From positions 1 to 37,351 of the forward strand of contig JAICTV010000026.1 of NCBI GenBank assembly GCA_025936175.1: a stretch of 37,351 nucleotides of DNA, given 5' to 3'. A model generated the notes under the pieces. That model did not search any database. It saw only the letters and a program-made list of their open reading frames with translations, and was not told where the DNA came from. The stretch comes from Phycisphaerae bacterium (lineage in GTDB: Bacteria > Planctomycetota > Phycisphaerae > Tepidisphaerales > Tepidisphaeraceae). Of this stretch, positions 8,232 to 16,770 are shown in pieces. The position numbers and the translations under genes are program-made. The stretch's first letter is position 1, and each line of letters begins with the position of its first letter.

Positions 8232-8246
8232 GCAACCGCGGTGCCA
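8232..8246 (-). promoter_or_regulatory. Sigma-54 (RpoN) promoter upstream of the small PEP-CTERM gene
   Basis: On the minus strand the sequence is TGGCAC-CGCGG-TTGC followed by T, a full match to the sigma-54 consensus including the preferred T after TTGC. The predicted start is near 8220, giving a leader of about 200 bases before ATG 8018. In other bacteria PEP-CTERM genes are known to depend on RpoN and the PrsK/PrsR two-component pair, which fits this site. Confidence 0.7.
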
Positions 8247-8273
8247 TCGCGCAGTGCTTTGGGGCGCGGCGCG

Positions 8274-8405
8274 GATGTGAAAATGGGGTACGGTCAAGCT
8301 GACGATTGAGCCGTCAGCGTGTCTTGTTCATCAACGCGAACCTATCTCACGAAGGAGAAAATCCGCGCGCGGATGAAACCATTTTCACATCGATTTGCGT
8401 TGATG
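8274..8405. repeat. Cluster of three overlapping inverted repeats upstream of the sigma-54 site
   Basis: Three dyads occupy the gap between the TPR gene and the small PEP-CTERM promoter. GATGTGAAAATGG (8274-8286) pairs exactly with CCATTTTCACATC (8379-8391). GCTGACG (8298-8304) pairs with CGTCAGC (8312-8318) around a seven-base loop. CATCAACGC (8329-8337) pairs with GCGTTGATG (8397-8405). They lie roughly 50-185 bases upstream of the predicted sigma-54 start, where enhancer-binding activators usually bind paired dyad sites. They could instead be the 3' end structure of the TPR transcript. No other gene is visible in 8019-8456. Confidence 0.45.
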
Positions 8406-8456
8406 CTCCGCAGCTTAACGGCGCGCGATGATGCCGACGATCGCGATGGTGTGAAC

Positions 8457-11400
8457 TTAGAGTGATGCCTTAGTCGTTGCGCGAAGCGCGTCGAGCTCCT
8501 TGCGGAGCTGCGGCGAAAGGTTCGCACGCGTCTTGAGCGCCAGCTCGATCCGCGGAAGCAGGTCGGCTGCCGCGTTGCGCTGGCCCGCGTCCACCATCGC
8601 CGTCGCCAGGCCCAGCATCGCGTCGAGGCTTTGCGGATCGAGCGACAACGCGCGCCGGAACGAGGCGATCGCCGCGTCGCGATCGCCGACGCGCAACTGG
8701 ATGCGCGCCAGCGTGTCGAGGAAGCTGGCGTTGGTCGGCGCGAGTCGGACCGCCTGATCCGCCATCGACTTCGCTTCGCTCAAGCTCGCCGCCGCCGCGC
8801 CGCTCTCGTACTGCTCCAGGATCAGGTAGGCGAGGTTGTTGAGCGTCTCGGGGCGCTTGGGTTGCAGGCGAAGCGCGCGGCGGTAGAGCTCTTGGGCGCC
8901 TTTAACGTCGCCGCTGCGCTCGCAGACCATCCCGCGGACGATGATCGCGTCCGCCGGAGCATCCTGACGGCCCACGATCGGATCGAGCACTTTCGCCGCC
9001 GCGTCGTACGCCGCCGACGAATCTTTGCCGCTCGTGCGCGCGGCGAGATGACACCAGGCGTCGGCCATCGCGATGCGTTCGACTTCTTCGCCGATCATCG
9101 GCTCGACGATGCCGATCCATTTTGCGCCGAGCGTGGTGTCGCGCAGGTCGAGCGATGCGATCTGGAGCCATAACATCCGCCAGACGCGGTCGGACGCGAG
9201 CAGCGGCTGGAGGATCTTCTGCGCATCGTCCGCTCGGCCGGCGGCGGCATAGGCGCGAAGCAGCGCGCTGGTTGCGGCGACGTCACTGCGTGGATTGGCA
9301 ATGAGCTGCGGCGTGACCGGCGCGAGCACGTCGATCGCGGCGCTCGCATCGCCACGCGCGACTTCGATTTCGGCCACGGCCAATCGTGCGGGGCCGGGAT
9401 TGTCCGCCGAACGCGTCAGCCACAAGCGTGCGTCGGCGGCGGCGCGGTCGAGTTTGCCGAGCTGGCGCTGAAGCTCGCTGGCGATGCGCGGGAGGTCCGT
9501 GTCGGTCGGAAACGCCTCGGCCGCGCGCTCGGCCGCCGCGGCGGCGTCGGGGAGCTGATGCATCACGGCATAACACTGCACCAGCGCCGCCTGCAACGCC
9601 ATCGAGCGCGGATGCCGCGGAGCCAGCTCCTTCAATCTCGACAGCACACCGTCGGCGTTTGAGGGTTGCGACGCCGCGGGCGAGATCGCCTCGCCGCTAT
9701 TCGAGGCCGGCGTCGAACCGCCGGTGAAGAAGGCGATCACGCCGCGGTCCTCCGGCGAGCCCGCCAGCACCGTGAACACCGGCGCGAGCGGCGGATTCGC
9801 CGCCGCCAGTTGCACCAGCGCCGAAGACATCGCGCGCATGCGCTTGATGGTGGCATCGTCCGGCAGCGCTTTGCCCGCGTCGTCGGCGGATTGTCTGGCG
9901 AGGTCGAACGCGCCGTGCCGCAGGTGGAACGCGATCAGGTGCCGCCACGTGGACGGATCTTTGGGCGCGGCGGCAGTGGCGGCAAGGTAAGCGCGTCGGG
10001 CGGCGTCGGCGTTGCCCCAGCGATCGTTGAACTGCGCGGTCAGCAACTGGGCCGTCCCGGCGGGCGGATGTGCTTCGCCGACTCGGGCGATCACCTTCGC
10101 CGCCTCGTCCGTGCGACCGGACGACGCGAGGAAATCCGCCGCGTCCTGAATCGCCTCGATCCCCGGCGGGTTCTGCGCCAGCAGCTTGTCGTAGATCGCC
10201 CCGGCGTCGCGCGCGCGGCCCTGCCGGGCGTAGAGCTGCGCCAGCAGCAGTTGCGTTGGGGTATCGGCGGGGTCCTTCGCGGCGGCGGACTCGAGCGCCT
10301 TTGCCGCGCGATCGAAATCGCCCTGCTGCGCGAGCATTCCGGCGGCGCGGCGGCGTGCTTCCGGTGTGACGCCGGTCGCATGCGCGACACGGTCGAGATA
10401 CGTCCGCGCGTCCGCGAACTTTCCCTGCATCTGGAGCAACCGCGCCAGGTCGAGCGCGATCTCCTCGCGCTGCGGCGATTGCTCGGCCGCGCTGGAGAGC
10501 TCCTTCGCCGCCGCGGGCAAATTGCCGACCGCTTCATACGCCCCGGCGAGCAGGACGCGCGCCTCGGTGTTGTTCGGCGAGGCGCGGACGATGTCGCTGA
10601 GGGTGTTGACGGCCTCGGCGGCGTCCTTGGGCGAATCGCTCCCGATCAGCCAGCGTGCGCGCTCGATCTTCCAGGTCTGTCCTTCCGGGCCGGTGAGCGC
10701 GCGGACGCGGTCGATGGTGCGGGCGATGAAATCGCGGTCGCCCCGCACCGATGCGGCGTTCTTCAGGATCGCCGTCTGCACGGCCAGATCGTTGGGATGC
10801 GCCTCGCCGAGCGCCGTCCATTCTTTCGCGACCTCGGCATCGTGCGTGAGCTCCTTGTACTGCAGGACGGCCAGCTCCCAGGACACCCCCGCTTGCGTCG
10901 TCGCCCGCGTCGTCGCCTTCTTCGCCCGCGCCTGGAGGAACTCGAAGCCCTCCTTCGTCTTCCCCGTCGCCGCCAGATCCGCCGCGTGCATCAGCGCGAC
11001 GCGCGGATTCGATTCGTCCTCGTTCCCGGCGTTGTGCAGGAACTCTTCGAGGCCGAGCTTGTGATTTCGACTGGCGGCGAGCAGGCGGAGGACGGTCGTC
11101 TGATCGAGCTTCTTCCCGTCCGCGGCGGCGGATTTGACGGCGGCGATGGCGTCGTCCTTTCGTCCGGCCCGGGCGAGCAGGTTTACGTAGATCGGCAGCG
11201 TCTCCGCTTCGGCGGGGATTTGCTTCTGAATCTCTGTGACCTGCTCGAGCAGCTTCGCCTCATCAGCGGCGCTCGCCTGACCTTCTTCGACCGCGCGATA
11301 TCGCACCGCCGCGTACGCCGCCGCAATCGCCGGCTGCTGCGGAGCCGCCTGATACGCGAGCGTCGCCTGCTCCACCGCTTCCTTCACGTGCCCGGAGTTC

Positions 11401-12689
11401 GCCAGGGCCCGCGCGATGTTCATGTGCGGCGTGGCCCAGCTCGGCGTCAGCTCCGCCGCCCGCGTCCACGCGCTGATCGCCAGCTCCTGCTCGCCCAGCC
11501 GCGCGTACGCTTCGCCGACGAGGAAGCGGATGACCGCATTGTCCGGCGCGCGCACGAGCGCGGCCTGATATTGAGCGAGTGCGCTCTTGGGATCGAGGTT
11601 GTCGAAGCGCGCCTTGAGCGCCGTCCCCCACGCGATCGCCTCGGGATCGCCCCGACGCGCTGTCAGCGCCGCGACGATCGCCTGCGCCTGCTCCTTCTGC
11701 CCGAGATCGAACAGCGCGAGCGCGCGATACGCGAGCAGCCCGGTGTCCGATATCGACGCGGCGTGATCGAGCGTCTTGAGCCGATCGACCACGTCCTGGT
11801 CCCGCCCGTTCTGCCACAGGCGCTGGATCAGCACGCGCATCATCAGGGGATCGGTGGTCTGCGCCACGGCCTGATCGAGCAGCGTCTGGCTCTTCTGATA
11901 CAGCTTGAGCTGATCGAGGATTGCGACCATGTGACGGACGAACGTCGCGTCCGGGGGCGGCAACGAGATCGCGCGCTGCAGCGCTTGTTCCGAGTTGGTG
12001 TTGTCGCCCGCTTCGTAAAACGCCAGCGTCAGCAGCAGATCGAAGCGCGGATCGTCCGGGTGCTGCCGCTTCTGCGCGCCGATCCGCTCGATCGCCTCGG
12101 CCGGCGGGCGTTTGAGGTCGTGCGACAGTTGCAGCGTCGCGAGCTGCTGTTCGAGATCGGTCGGATCGACATCGTTGAGCTTGCGCGATTCCGCCAGCGC
12201 GTCATCCAGCTTGTGCAGACGCGCCAGCGCGATGACGCGGCTCTTCATCGCCTCGCGATCGTCCGGATGATCGGCCAGGATGCGGTCGGCGAGGTCAATC
12301 GCCTCGTTCGGATAGACCGCCTGGTTATAGAGGTGCAGTAACTGGTGCCGCGCGTCCGCGTTCGACGGGTCGATCTGAAGAACGGCGTGGAGCACGCTGA
12401 TCGCCTCGGTGACGTTCCCGGGCGCTTCGATGCGCGAGCGCGACACGCCGTATGCATAGAGCGCTTCGGGATCGCTCTTCACGCGGGCGACGTAGAACTT
12501 GAGACTGTCGAGGGCCGCGCGGTAATCGCCGGACTTGAACGCCGCGATCCCGGCGTTCCTCGCCTCCGCCAGGCGCTGCGCCTTCTTCTGCTCGTTGCGG
12601 AAATAAAGTGCGCTGGCGATGCCGACGATCAGCGCGAGGCCGGCCAGCAGGACTCCCAGGCGGCGGAGAGTCGTTGGTCGCAGGTTCAT
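8457..12689 (-). CDS. Giant TPR-repeat membrane protein, PrsT-like (exosortase/EPS-associated)
   Basis: This 1410-residue protein has one N-terminal membrane anchor (about residues 9-29, LRRLGVLLAGLALIVGIASA) and then an almost unbroken array of degenerate tetratricopeptide repeats. Examples are the A-x-x-x-G-x-Y-x-x-A type helices at GIAAFKSGDYRAALDSL near the start and YRRALRLQPKRPETLNNLAYL near the end. PEP-CTERM/exosortase loci of proteobacteria carry a TPR lipoprotein, PrsT, of about 900 residues; this protein has the same place and build but is longer and anchored by a helix rather than a lipid. It would reach into the periplasm as a scaffold for polysaccharide synthesis or export. It is the last gene of the locus, 53 bases after the sugar transferase. 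Family naming is an inference; the TPR content is clear. Confidence 0.75.
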   Translation of the reverse strand: MNLRPTTLRRLGVLLAGLALIVGIASALYFRNEQKKAQRLAEARNAGIAAFKSGDYRAALDSLKFYVARVKSDPEALYAYGVSRSRIEAPGNVTEAISVLHAVLQIDPSNADARHQLLHLYNQAVYPNEAIDLADRILADHPDDREAMKSRVIALARLHKLDDALAESRKLNDVDPTDLEQQLATLQLSHDLKRPPAEAIERIGAQKRQHPDDPRFDLLLTLAFYEAGDNTNSEQALQRAISLPPPDATFVRHMVAILDQLKLYQKSQTLLDQAVAQTTDPLMMRVLIQRLWQNGRDQDVVDRLKTLDHAASISDTGLLAYRALALFDLGQKEQAQAIVAALTARRGDPEAIAWGTALKARFDNLDPKSALAQYQAALVRAPDNAVIRFLVGEAYARLGEQELAISAWTRAAELTPSWATPHMNIARALANSGHVKEAVEQATLAYQAAPQQPAIAAAYAAVRYRAVEEGQASAADEAKLLEQVTEIQKQIPAEAETLPIYVNLLARAGRKDDAIAAVKSAAADGKKLDQTTVLRLLAASRNHKLGLEEFLHNAGNEDESNPRVALMHAADLAATGKTKEGFEFLQARAKKATTRATTQAGVSWELAVLQYKELTHDAEVAKEWTALGEAHPNDLAVQTAILKNAASVRGDRDFIARTIDRVRALTGPEGQTWKIERARWLIGSDSPKDAAEAVNTLSDIVRASPNNTEARVLLAGAYEAVGNLPAAAKELSSAAEQSPQREEIALDLARLLQMQGKFADARTYLDRVAHATGVTPEARRRAAGMLAQQGDFDRAAKALESAAAKDPADTPTQLLLAQLYARQGRARDAGAIYDKLLAQNPPGIEAIQDAADFLASSGRTDEAAKVIARVGEAHPPAGTAQLLTAQFNDRWGNADAARRAYLAATAAAPKDPSTWRHLIAFHLRHGAFDLARQSADDAGKALPDDATIKRMRAMSSALVQLAAANPPLAPVFTVLAGSPEDRGVIAFFTGGSTPASNSGEAISPAASQPSNADGVLSRLKELAPRHPRSMALQAALVQCYAVMHQLPDAAAAAERAAEAFPTDTDLPRIASELQRQLGKLDRAAADARLWLTRSADNPGPARLAVAEIEVARGDASAAIDVLAPVTPQLIANPRSDVAATSALLRAYAAAGRADDAQKILQPLLASDRVWRMLWLQIASLDLRDTTLGAKWIGIVEPMIGEEVERIAMADAWCHLAARTSGKDSSAAYDAAAKVLDPIVGRQDAPADAIIVRGMVCERSGDVKGAQELYRRALRLQPKRPETLNNLAYLILEQYESGAAAASLSEAKSMADQAVRLAPTNASFLDTLARIQLRVGDRDAAIASFRRALSLDPQSLDAMLGLATAMVDAGQRNAAADLLPRIELALKTRANLSPQLRKELDALRATTKASL

Positions 12690-12700
12690 CGTCTCAGGGC

Positions 12701-12712
12701 CCTCTTAAGAGG
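12701..12712. promoter_or_regulatory. Palindrome overlapping the TPR gene's ribosome binding site
   Basis: CCTCTTAAGAGG is a perfect 12-base palindrome in the 53-base gap before the TPR gene. On the minus strand its second half forms AGAGGG, the likely Shine-Dalgarno sequence ten bases before ATG 12689. Pairing in the RNA would lack a loop, so a protein-binding site or chance is as likely as translational control. Confidence 0.3.
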
Positions 12713-12742
12713 CTCGATGATGACGATGAACGTAAGAAGTGT

Positions 12743-14248
12743 CTACTGGCGCGTCCCCTTGCGGACCATCGTCATCACCGTCTTGTAGATGATGACCATG
12801 TCGAGCCACCACGTGCGCGTCTCGACGTATTCGATGTCGTACTTGATCCACTCCTGGAAGTCGCTGCCCGCGCGGCGCGTGCGGCGGACTTGCCAGAGTC
12901 CGGTCACGCCGGGACGAACGCTCAAGCGTGCTTCGCGCCACGGCGGGCAGAACTGGTTCTCGCTGTAGGGGCTGGGCCGCGGGCCGACGATGGACATGTC
13001 GCCGAGCAGGACGTTCCAGAACTGCGGCAGCTCGTCGAGGTTGTACTTGCGCAGGATCTTGCCGACGCGCGTCAGCCGCGGATCGTTCTCGATGTAGAAC
13101 TGCGGCCCGTCGGCGCGGTTGAGCGCCTTGAGCTGCTGCTTGATCTTCTCCGCGTCCTTGCGCATCGAGCGGAACTTGAGGCACGGGAACTCACGCCCGG
13201 CGATCGTCTCGCGCTTGTGCGCGAAGAAGAACGGCCGACCGTCCTCGATCCAGATCGCCAGCATCACGAACGGATACAGCGGCAGCGTGACGAGGATCGC
13301 AAAGAAGGCGAAGACGATGTCGAACGACCGCTTCAGGATGCGTTCGGCGGTGGTCGTGCTCTTGGGCGCGGGCTCGGCGGGCGGGGCGGTGGGCTGGATG
13401 TCGAGCCATTCCAGCGCCTCGGTCGCCGGGCGCTGATTGGGATCGTCCCACAGCACCGCCGGGCCGATGACGGGCGTGCGATCGCCGGTGATGTGCCGGC
13501 CGGCGCCGATCCAGACCGGTCCGATAAACTTCGCGCCGGGGCCGACGCTGGAGGTCGGGTCTTTCCACACGCCGCCGGGGCCGCGGTGCGCCCGCGCCAC
13601 GGTCGCGTCGGGCCGTTGCCACGTCTCCAGCAGGTCGTGAACGAAGTAGGCCAGCTCGCGATCGGACGATTCTCCGTACGCGTTGCCGTCCACGCTGAGG
13701 GTCATGCGGTCGATGCGCGGCGTAAACCGCCGCAGCCGCCGCCAGCCCGTCAGTGGATCGGGCGCCGATTGCCAAAGCTCAGCGACCTCGCGCTCCGGCG
13801 TGAGCACGACGCGGGCGAGATGATCCCATCGATCGTACAGGCGGGTGAACTTGACGAAGCGATCGTACGGATCGGTGACAACCTGCTCGCGATACGCGCG
13901 CTCGCGGGTGTTGTGCAGGCGCAAAAACAGCACCTGCGGGTTCACCCAGTTCAGCGCGTCCATCACCACCGATTGCAGCTTGAACAGCACCAGCGTCCGC
14001 GGCTCGGTCAGCAGGAACAGCTCCGCGTGCTTCACGATCGGCGAAGGCTCGCCCTGTCGCACCACCTGCACGCCGTGCGCCGCCCAGTAACGCGTGTAGA
14101 GCTGAAACGGGTCGAGCCCCCACAGCGTGCGCGGCAGCGCCGCTTGCGGCGTCGCGAACGCCGGCGGCGGCGTCAGCTCCGGAATCGTCCCGGAACCTGA
14201 GTCCGCCGACGAAGGCGGTGGCGCAGTGATGACGGCGGGACTGACCAT
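12743..14248 (-). CDS. Undecaprenyl-phosphate sugar phosphotransferase (bacterial sugar transferase family)
   Basis: The C-terminal 200 residues (about 304-501) are a complete bacterial sugar transferase domain. It has a re-entrant hydrophobic helix ([20 protein letters not shown]), KFRSM (358-362), [21 protein letters not shown] (405-425) and [10 protein letters not shown]. It would transfer a sugar-1-phosphate to undecaprenyl phosphate at the inner membrane, starting the repeat unit. The N-terminal 300 residues are not the four-helix domain of WbaP/WcaJ. They are soluble and contain a short hexapeptide-like stretch ([20 protein letters not shown], about 236-255), which hints at a small beta-helix. 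Start: ATG 14248 (501 residues) is preferred over the longer frame that would begin with TTG at 14326. AGAGGA lies 12 bases upstream. A terminator stands between it and the preceding kinase gene, so it may have its own promoter. The sugar specificity is unknown. Confidence 0.85.
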   Translation of the reverse strand: MVSPAVITAPPPSSADSGSGTIPELTPPPAFATPQAALPRTLWGLDPFQLYTRYWAAHGVQVVRQGEPSPIVKHAELFLLTEPRTLVLFKLQSVVMDALNWVNPQVLFLRLHNTRERAYREQVVTDPYDRFVKFTRLYDRWDHLARVVLTPEREVAELWQSAPDPLTGWRRLRRFTPRIDRMTLSVDGNAYGESSDRELAYFVHDLLETWQRPDATVARAHRGPGGVWKDPTSSVGPGAKFIGPVWIGAGRHITGDRTPVIGPAVLWDDPNQRPATEALEWLDIQPTAPPAEPAPKSTTTAERILKRSFDIVFAFFAILVTLPLYPFVMLAIWIEDGRPFFFAHKRETIAGREFPCLKFRSMRKDAEKIKQQLKALNRADGPQFYIENDPRLTRVGKILRKYNLDELPQFWNVLLGDMSIVGPRPSPYSENQFCPPWREARLSVRPGVTGLWQVRRTRRAGSDFQEWIKYDIEYVETRTWWLDMVIIYKTVMTMVRKGTRQ

Positions 14249-14377
14249 TGCGATCGACGATCCTCTTACACTTTTTCGACCAAACGCCCCGGAGTTGTAA
14301 ACACCTTCCGCGGCGGCGTGTTGCAAGGAACAAATCCTACCCGAGGGTCACCTGCGTGAGAACGGTCCCACAAGCAA

Positions 14378-14402
14378 AAGACCCCGCGTTTTACGGGGTC
14401 TT
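14378..14402 (-). terminator. Terminator or attenuator after the Wzz/BY-kinase gene
   Basis: AAGACCCCG (14378-14386) pairs with CGGGGTCTT (14394-14402) around a seven-base loop. On the minus strand the stem is followed by TTGCTTG, a modest U-tract. It lies 56 bases past the stop of the kinase gene, so it could end or attenuate the upstream transcript before the sugar transferase and TPR genes. Confidence 0.65.
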
Positions 14403-14457
14403 ATGCGTTCCATCGTGGGGGTTGCCACGTAAGTGACAAGCCCGGCTACGAGATGAC

Positions 14458-16770
14458 TTACGCTGCTTCACTCCCGTCCTGGGGTTTCACCGACGACGCG
14501 ACGGCGCGGGCGACCGGACCGAACGCTTTCACGCCGGTCTCCCCGTTGGCGCGGAAACCGCCGGCGCTACCGTGACCATTGCCATTCCCGTTCGTCGCGC
14601 CGCCCACGCCGGTCGAGTGCTGACGGGCGATCGAGCGAAGGCTGATCCCGCTGATCGAGCGGGCGAAGTCGCGCGCCTGGGCGCGGTTGAAGACGACGCC
14701 GGCAAAGCGGGCGCCGATCGACGCCAGGTGCTGGATCGCCTTCTCCACCAGCGGCCGCTGTTGCCCGCGGCTGACGGTGAGAATCACGCCGTCCGAAGCG
14801 GCGCACACCGGCGTCGCTTCGATCGAGCCCAGCACGGGGCCCGAGTCGATCAGCACGATCTCGAAATGCTTCTTGGCTTCGTTGAGCAGCCGGCGCAGCG
14901 CCGCCGGCGAGAACATGCCGGCATGATGCGCCTGCGCCTGACCGACGGGCAGCATCGAGAGATCCGCGATGTCGGTCTGACGGATATAGGGGAGCAGGTC
15001 GCGGTTGGTCATCGCTTCCAGCACGCCGTCCGGACCGGCCATGTCGAGACGCGCGGTCAGGCCGGCGCCGACGAGGTCGCAGTCGATCAGCAGCGTGCGG
15101 CTGCCGCTGGCGGCGAACGAAAGTCCGAGCGCCAACGTGAGCGAGGTCTTCCCGTCGCCCGGCGAAGCGCTGGTGACGGCGAAGACGTTGCGGTCTTCGC
15201 CGCTGTTGATCTGCAGCATCGTGCGGATCTGGTGGACGCAGTGCGCCGCCGTCGCCGCCTGCGCCGGATCGGTCAGCCGATCCGGGAGGTTCGGCAGGAT
15301 GCCGAGCAGCGTCATGCCGCTCATGTCCGCGCCGGCCTCTTCGCTGTAGCGGTAGCGGCCGTCGAGGATGCCGATGAGCAGGAGGATGCCGACCGGCAGG
15401 CACCCGCCGCCCACGAAGCCGACGAACGCGAACTGCTTGCGCTTGTCGGGAGCGGGGATCGGGGTGTCGCCGTCGTTGACCACCTGCAGCGTTCCGCCCA
15501 TCGCGGCGGTCGCCATCATCTCATCGTACTGGCGGCTGTACTTGTCGAGGTCGTTCTTGTTGTGATCGATCTGGTTCTTGAGGTCCTGGATCTTGGCCCA
15601 GTCCTCCGAAAGCTGCTTGAATTTCGCCGCGTCACCGTCGTACTGCTTCTGCAGCTCGGTGGCGCGGAGCGTGATCTGCTCGTACATCTGTTTCGTGAGC
15701 GGCACCGCGACGAGGTTGTCGAAGTTGAAAACCTGTCCGGGAATGAACTGCTGGCGGAAGTTGGCGGCGTACTGCTCGATGCGCTCGTTCTGGAGATCGA
15801 GGTCGGCCTTGGCGTCGATGTAGTAGCGGTTGTTCGCGCCGACGTTGCGCGCCAGCCGCGCGAGGTTGAACGCCATGGCGTCGCGCGTCTTGAGATACTC
15901 GCGCATCGTCACGTCCATCGCCGCGATCTGATCAACGCTCAGCGCCTTGGTCGGGTCAACCTTCTCGCCGTCTTTGGGCATCGAAGCCTGCGCGCTCTCG
16001 AGCGTCAGCTTCGTCTTGCGCAGCTCCTCGTTGAGGTTGAAGAGCCGGCGGTTGGATTCCTCGTACATCACCTTCAGGTCGTCCGAGCCGTACTTCTCCG
16101 TCAGTCCGTGGATCTGCGCCTGGAAGCCGATGTTCGCGCGCTCGAGCTCGTCCTTCTTCAGCTCGATCTGCTTGAGCTTGTAGGTCATCTCCTGGCCGTT
16201 GGCGTCGCTGTACATCGACGAGTAGGCCTTGATCACCGACTTCACCGCCGCCTGCGCCACGTCCGGGCGCGGATCGATGTAGTCGATCAGGATGTGCTGT
16301 GAGTTCTTGGCGTAGGTGACGTCGAGGTTCTGCTTGAGCGTCGCCATCTGGTCGGAGTCACCCGGCAGACCCGTCGCCTTCCAGTCGTCGCTCTGCACCG
16401 CGCGCTGGAGGACCTGCGGGCTGGTGAGGATGGCGGTCTGGCTCTGAACGTAATAGCTGTAGAACGGCATCACCTTCTCGCTCTGCAGGAGCGAGGGGAT
16501 GATCGGGCGGATCCAGACCACGCCGTTGCTGATCCACTGGGGCTTCTGGCTGAGCCAGCCGACGGCGCCGCCGATGAGCGCGCCGCAGAGGCCCAGCGTG
16601 ATCGCCAGCTTCTCGCGCCCGCGCAGCAGGCGCTGCAGCTTCTTCATCGGGGACTGGTTCGGATTGGCCGCGGCTCCGGCGCCGGGCATCGCCAGCGCGG
16701 TGGAGGCCAGCATCTCCTCCTGCGTCGCCGGAAGGTTCGACTGGTTGAAAAGCGTGATGTCTCGGCTCAT
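14458..16770 (-). CDS. Polysaccharide chain-length regulator fused to BY-kinase (Wzz/Wzc-type)
   Basis: The 770-residue protein joins a Wzz-type polysaccharide co-polymerase to a bacterial tyrosine-kinase (BY-kinase) domain. Membrane helices lie at about 54-74 and 447-469, with a long coiled-coil periplasmic region between. The cytoplasmic part has Walker A SASPGDGKTS (534-543), Walker A' LLIDCDL (560-566) and Walker B IVLIDSGP (638-645). It should set chain length by oligomer cycling with the polymerase. Unusually, there is no Tyr cluster at the C-terminus. The last Tyr is near residue 595, and the tail from about 720 is Gly/Asn-rich and then Ala/Val-rich. Autophosphorylation of the Wzc kind is therefore doubtful. 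The gene overlaps the preceding EpsI gene by four bases (ATGA), with GGAGGG as its ribosome binding site, so the two are translationally coupled. Confidence 0.88.
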   Translation of the reverse strand: MSRDITLFNQSNLPATQEEMLASTALAMPGAGAAANPNQSPMKKLQRLLRGREKLAITLGLCGALIGGAVGWLSQKPQWISNGVVWIRPIIPSLLQSEKVMPFYSYYVQSQTAILTSPQVLQRAVQSDDWKATGLPGDSDQMATLKQNLDVTYAKNSQHILIDYIDPRPDVAQAAVKSVIKAYSSMYSDANGQEMTYKLKQIELKKDELERANIGFQAQIHGLTEKYGSDDLKVMYEESNRRLFNLNEELRKTKLTLESAQASMPKDGEKVDPTKALSVDQIAAMDVTMREYLKTRDAMAFNLARLARNVGANNRYYIDAKADLDLQNERIEQYAANFRQQFIPGQVFNFDNLVAVPLTKQMYEQITLRATELQKQYDGDAAKFKQLSEDWAKIQDLKNQIDHNKNDLDKYSRQYDEMMATAAMGGTLQVVNDGDTPIPAPDKRKQFAFVGFVGGGCLPVGILLLIGILDGRYRYSEEAGADMSGMTLLGILPNLPDRLTDPAQAATAAHCVHQIRTMLQINSGEDRNVFAVTSASPGDGKTSLTLALGLSFAASGSRTLLIDCDLVGAGLTARLDMAGPDGVLEAMTNRDLLPYIRQTDIADLSMLPVGQAQAHHAGMFSPAALRRLLNEAKKHFEIVLIDSGPVLGSIEATPVCAASDGVILTVSRGQQRPLVEKAIQHLASIGARFAGVVFNRAQARDFARSISGISLRSIARQHSTGVGGATNGNGNGHGSAGGFRANGETGVKAFGPVARAVASSVKPQDGSEAA

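Noticed and set aside
9666-12341. An 891-codon open frame on the plus strand, opposite the TPR gene
   Set aside because: It is the high-GC antisense shadow of the TPR gene: Arg-rich, with no domain, no signal and no ribosome binding site. The minus-strand frame has clear TPR repeats.
14249-14326. A longer start (TTG 14326) for the sugar-phosphate transferase
   Set aside because: TTG with no good ribosome binding site; ATG 14248 lies in frame closer to the conserved part.
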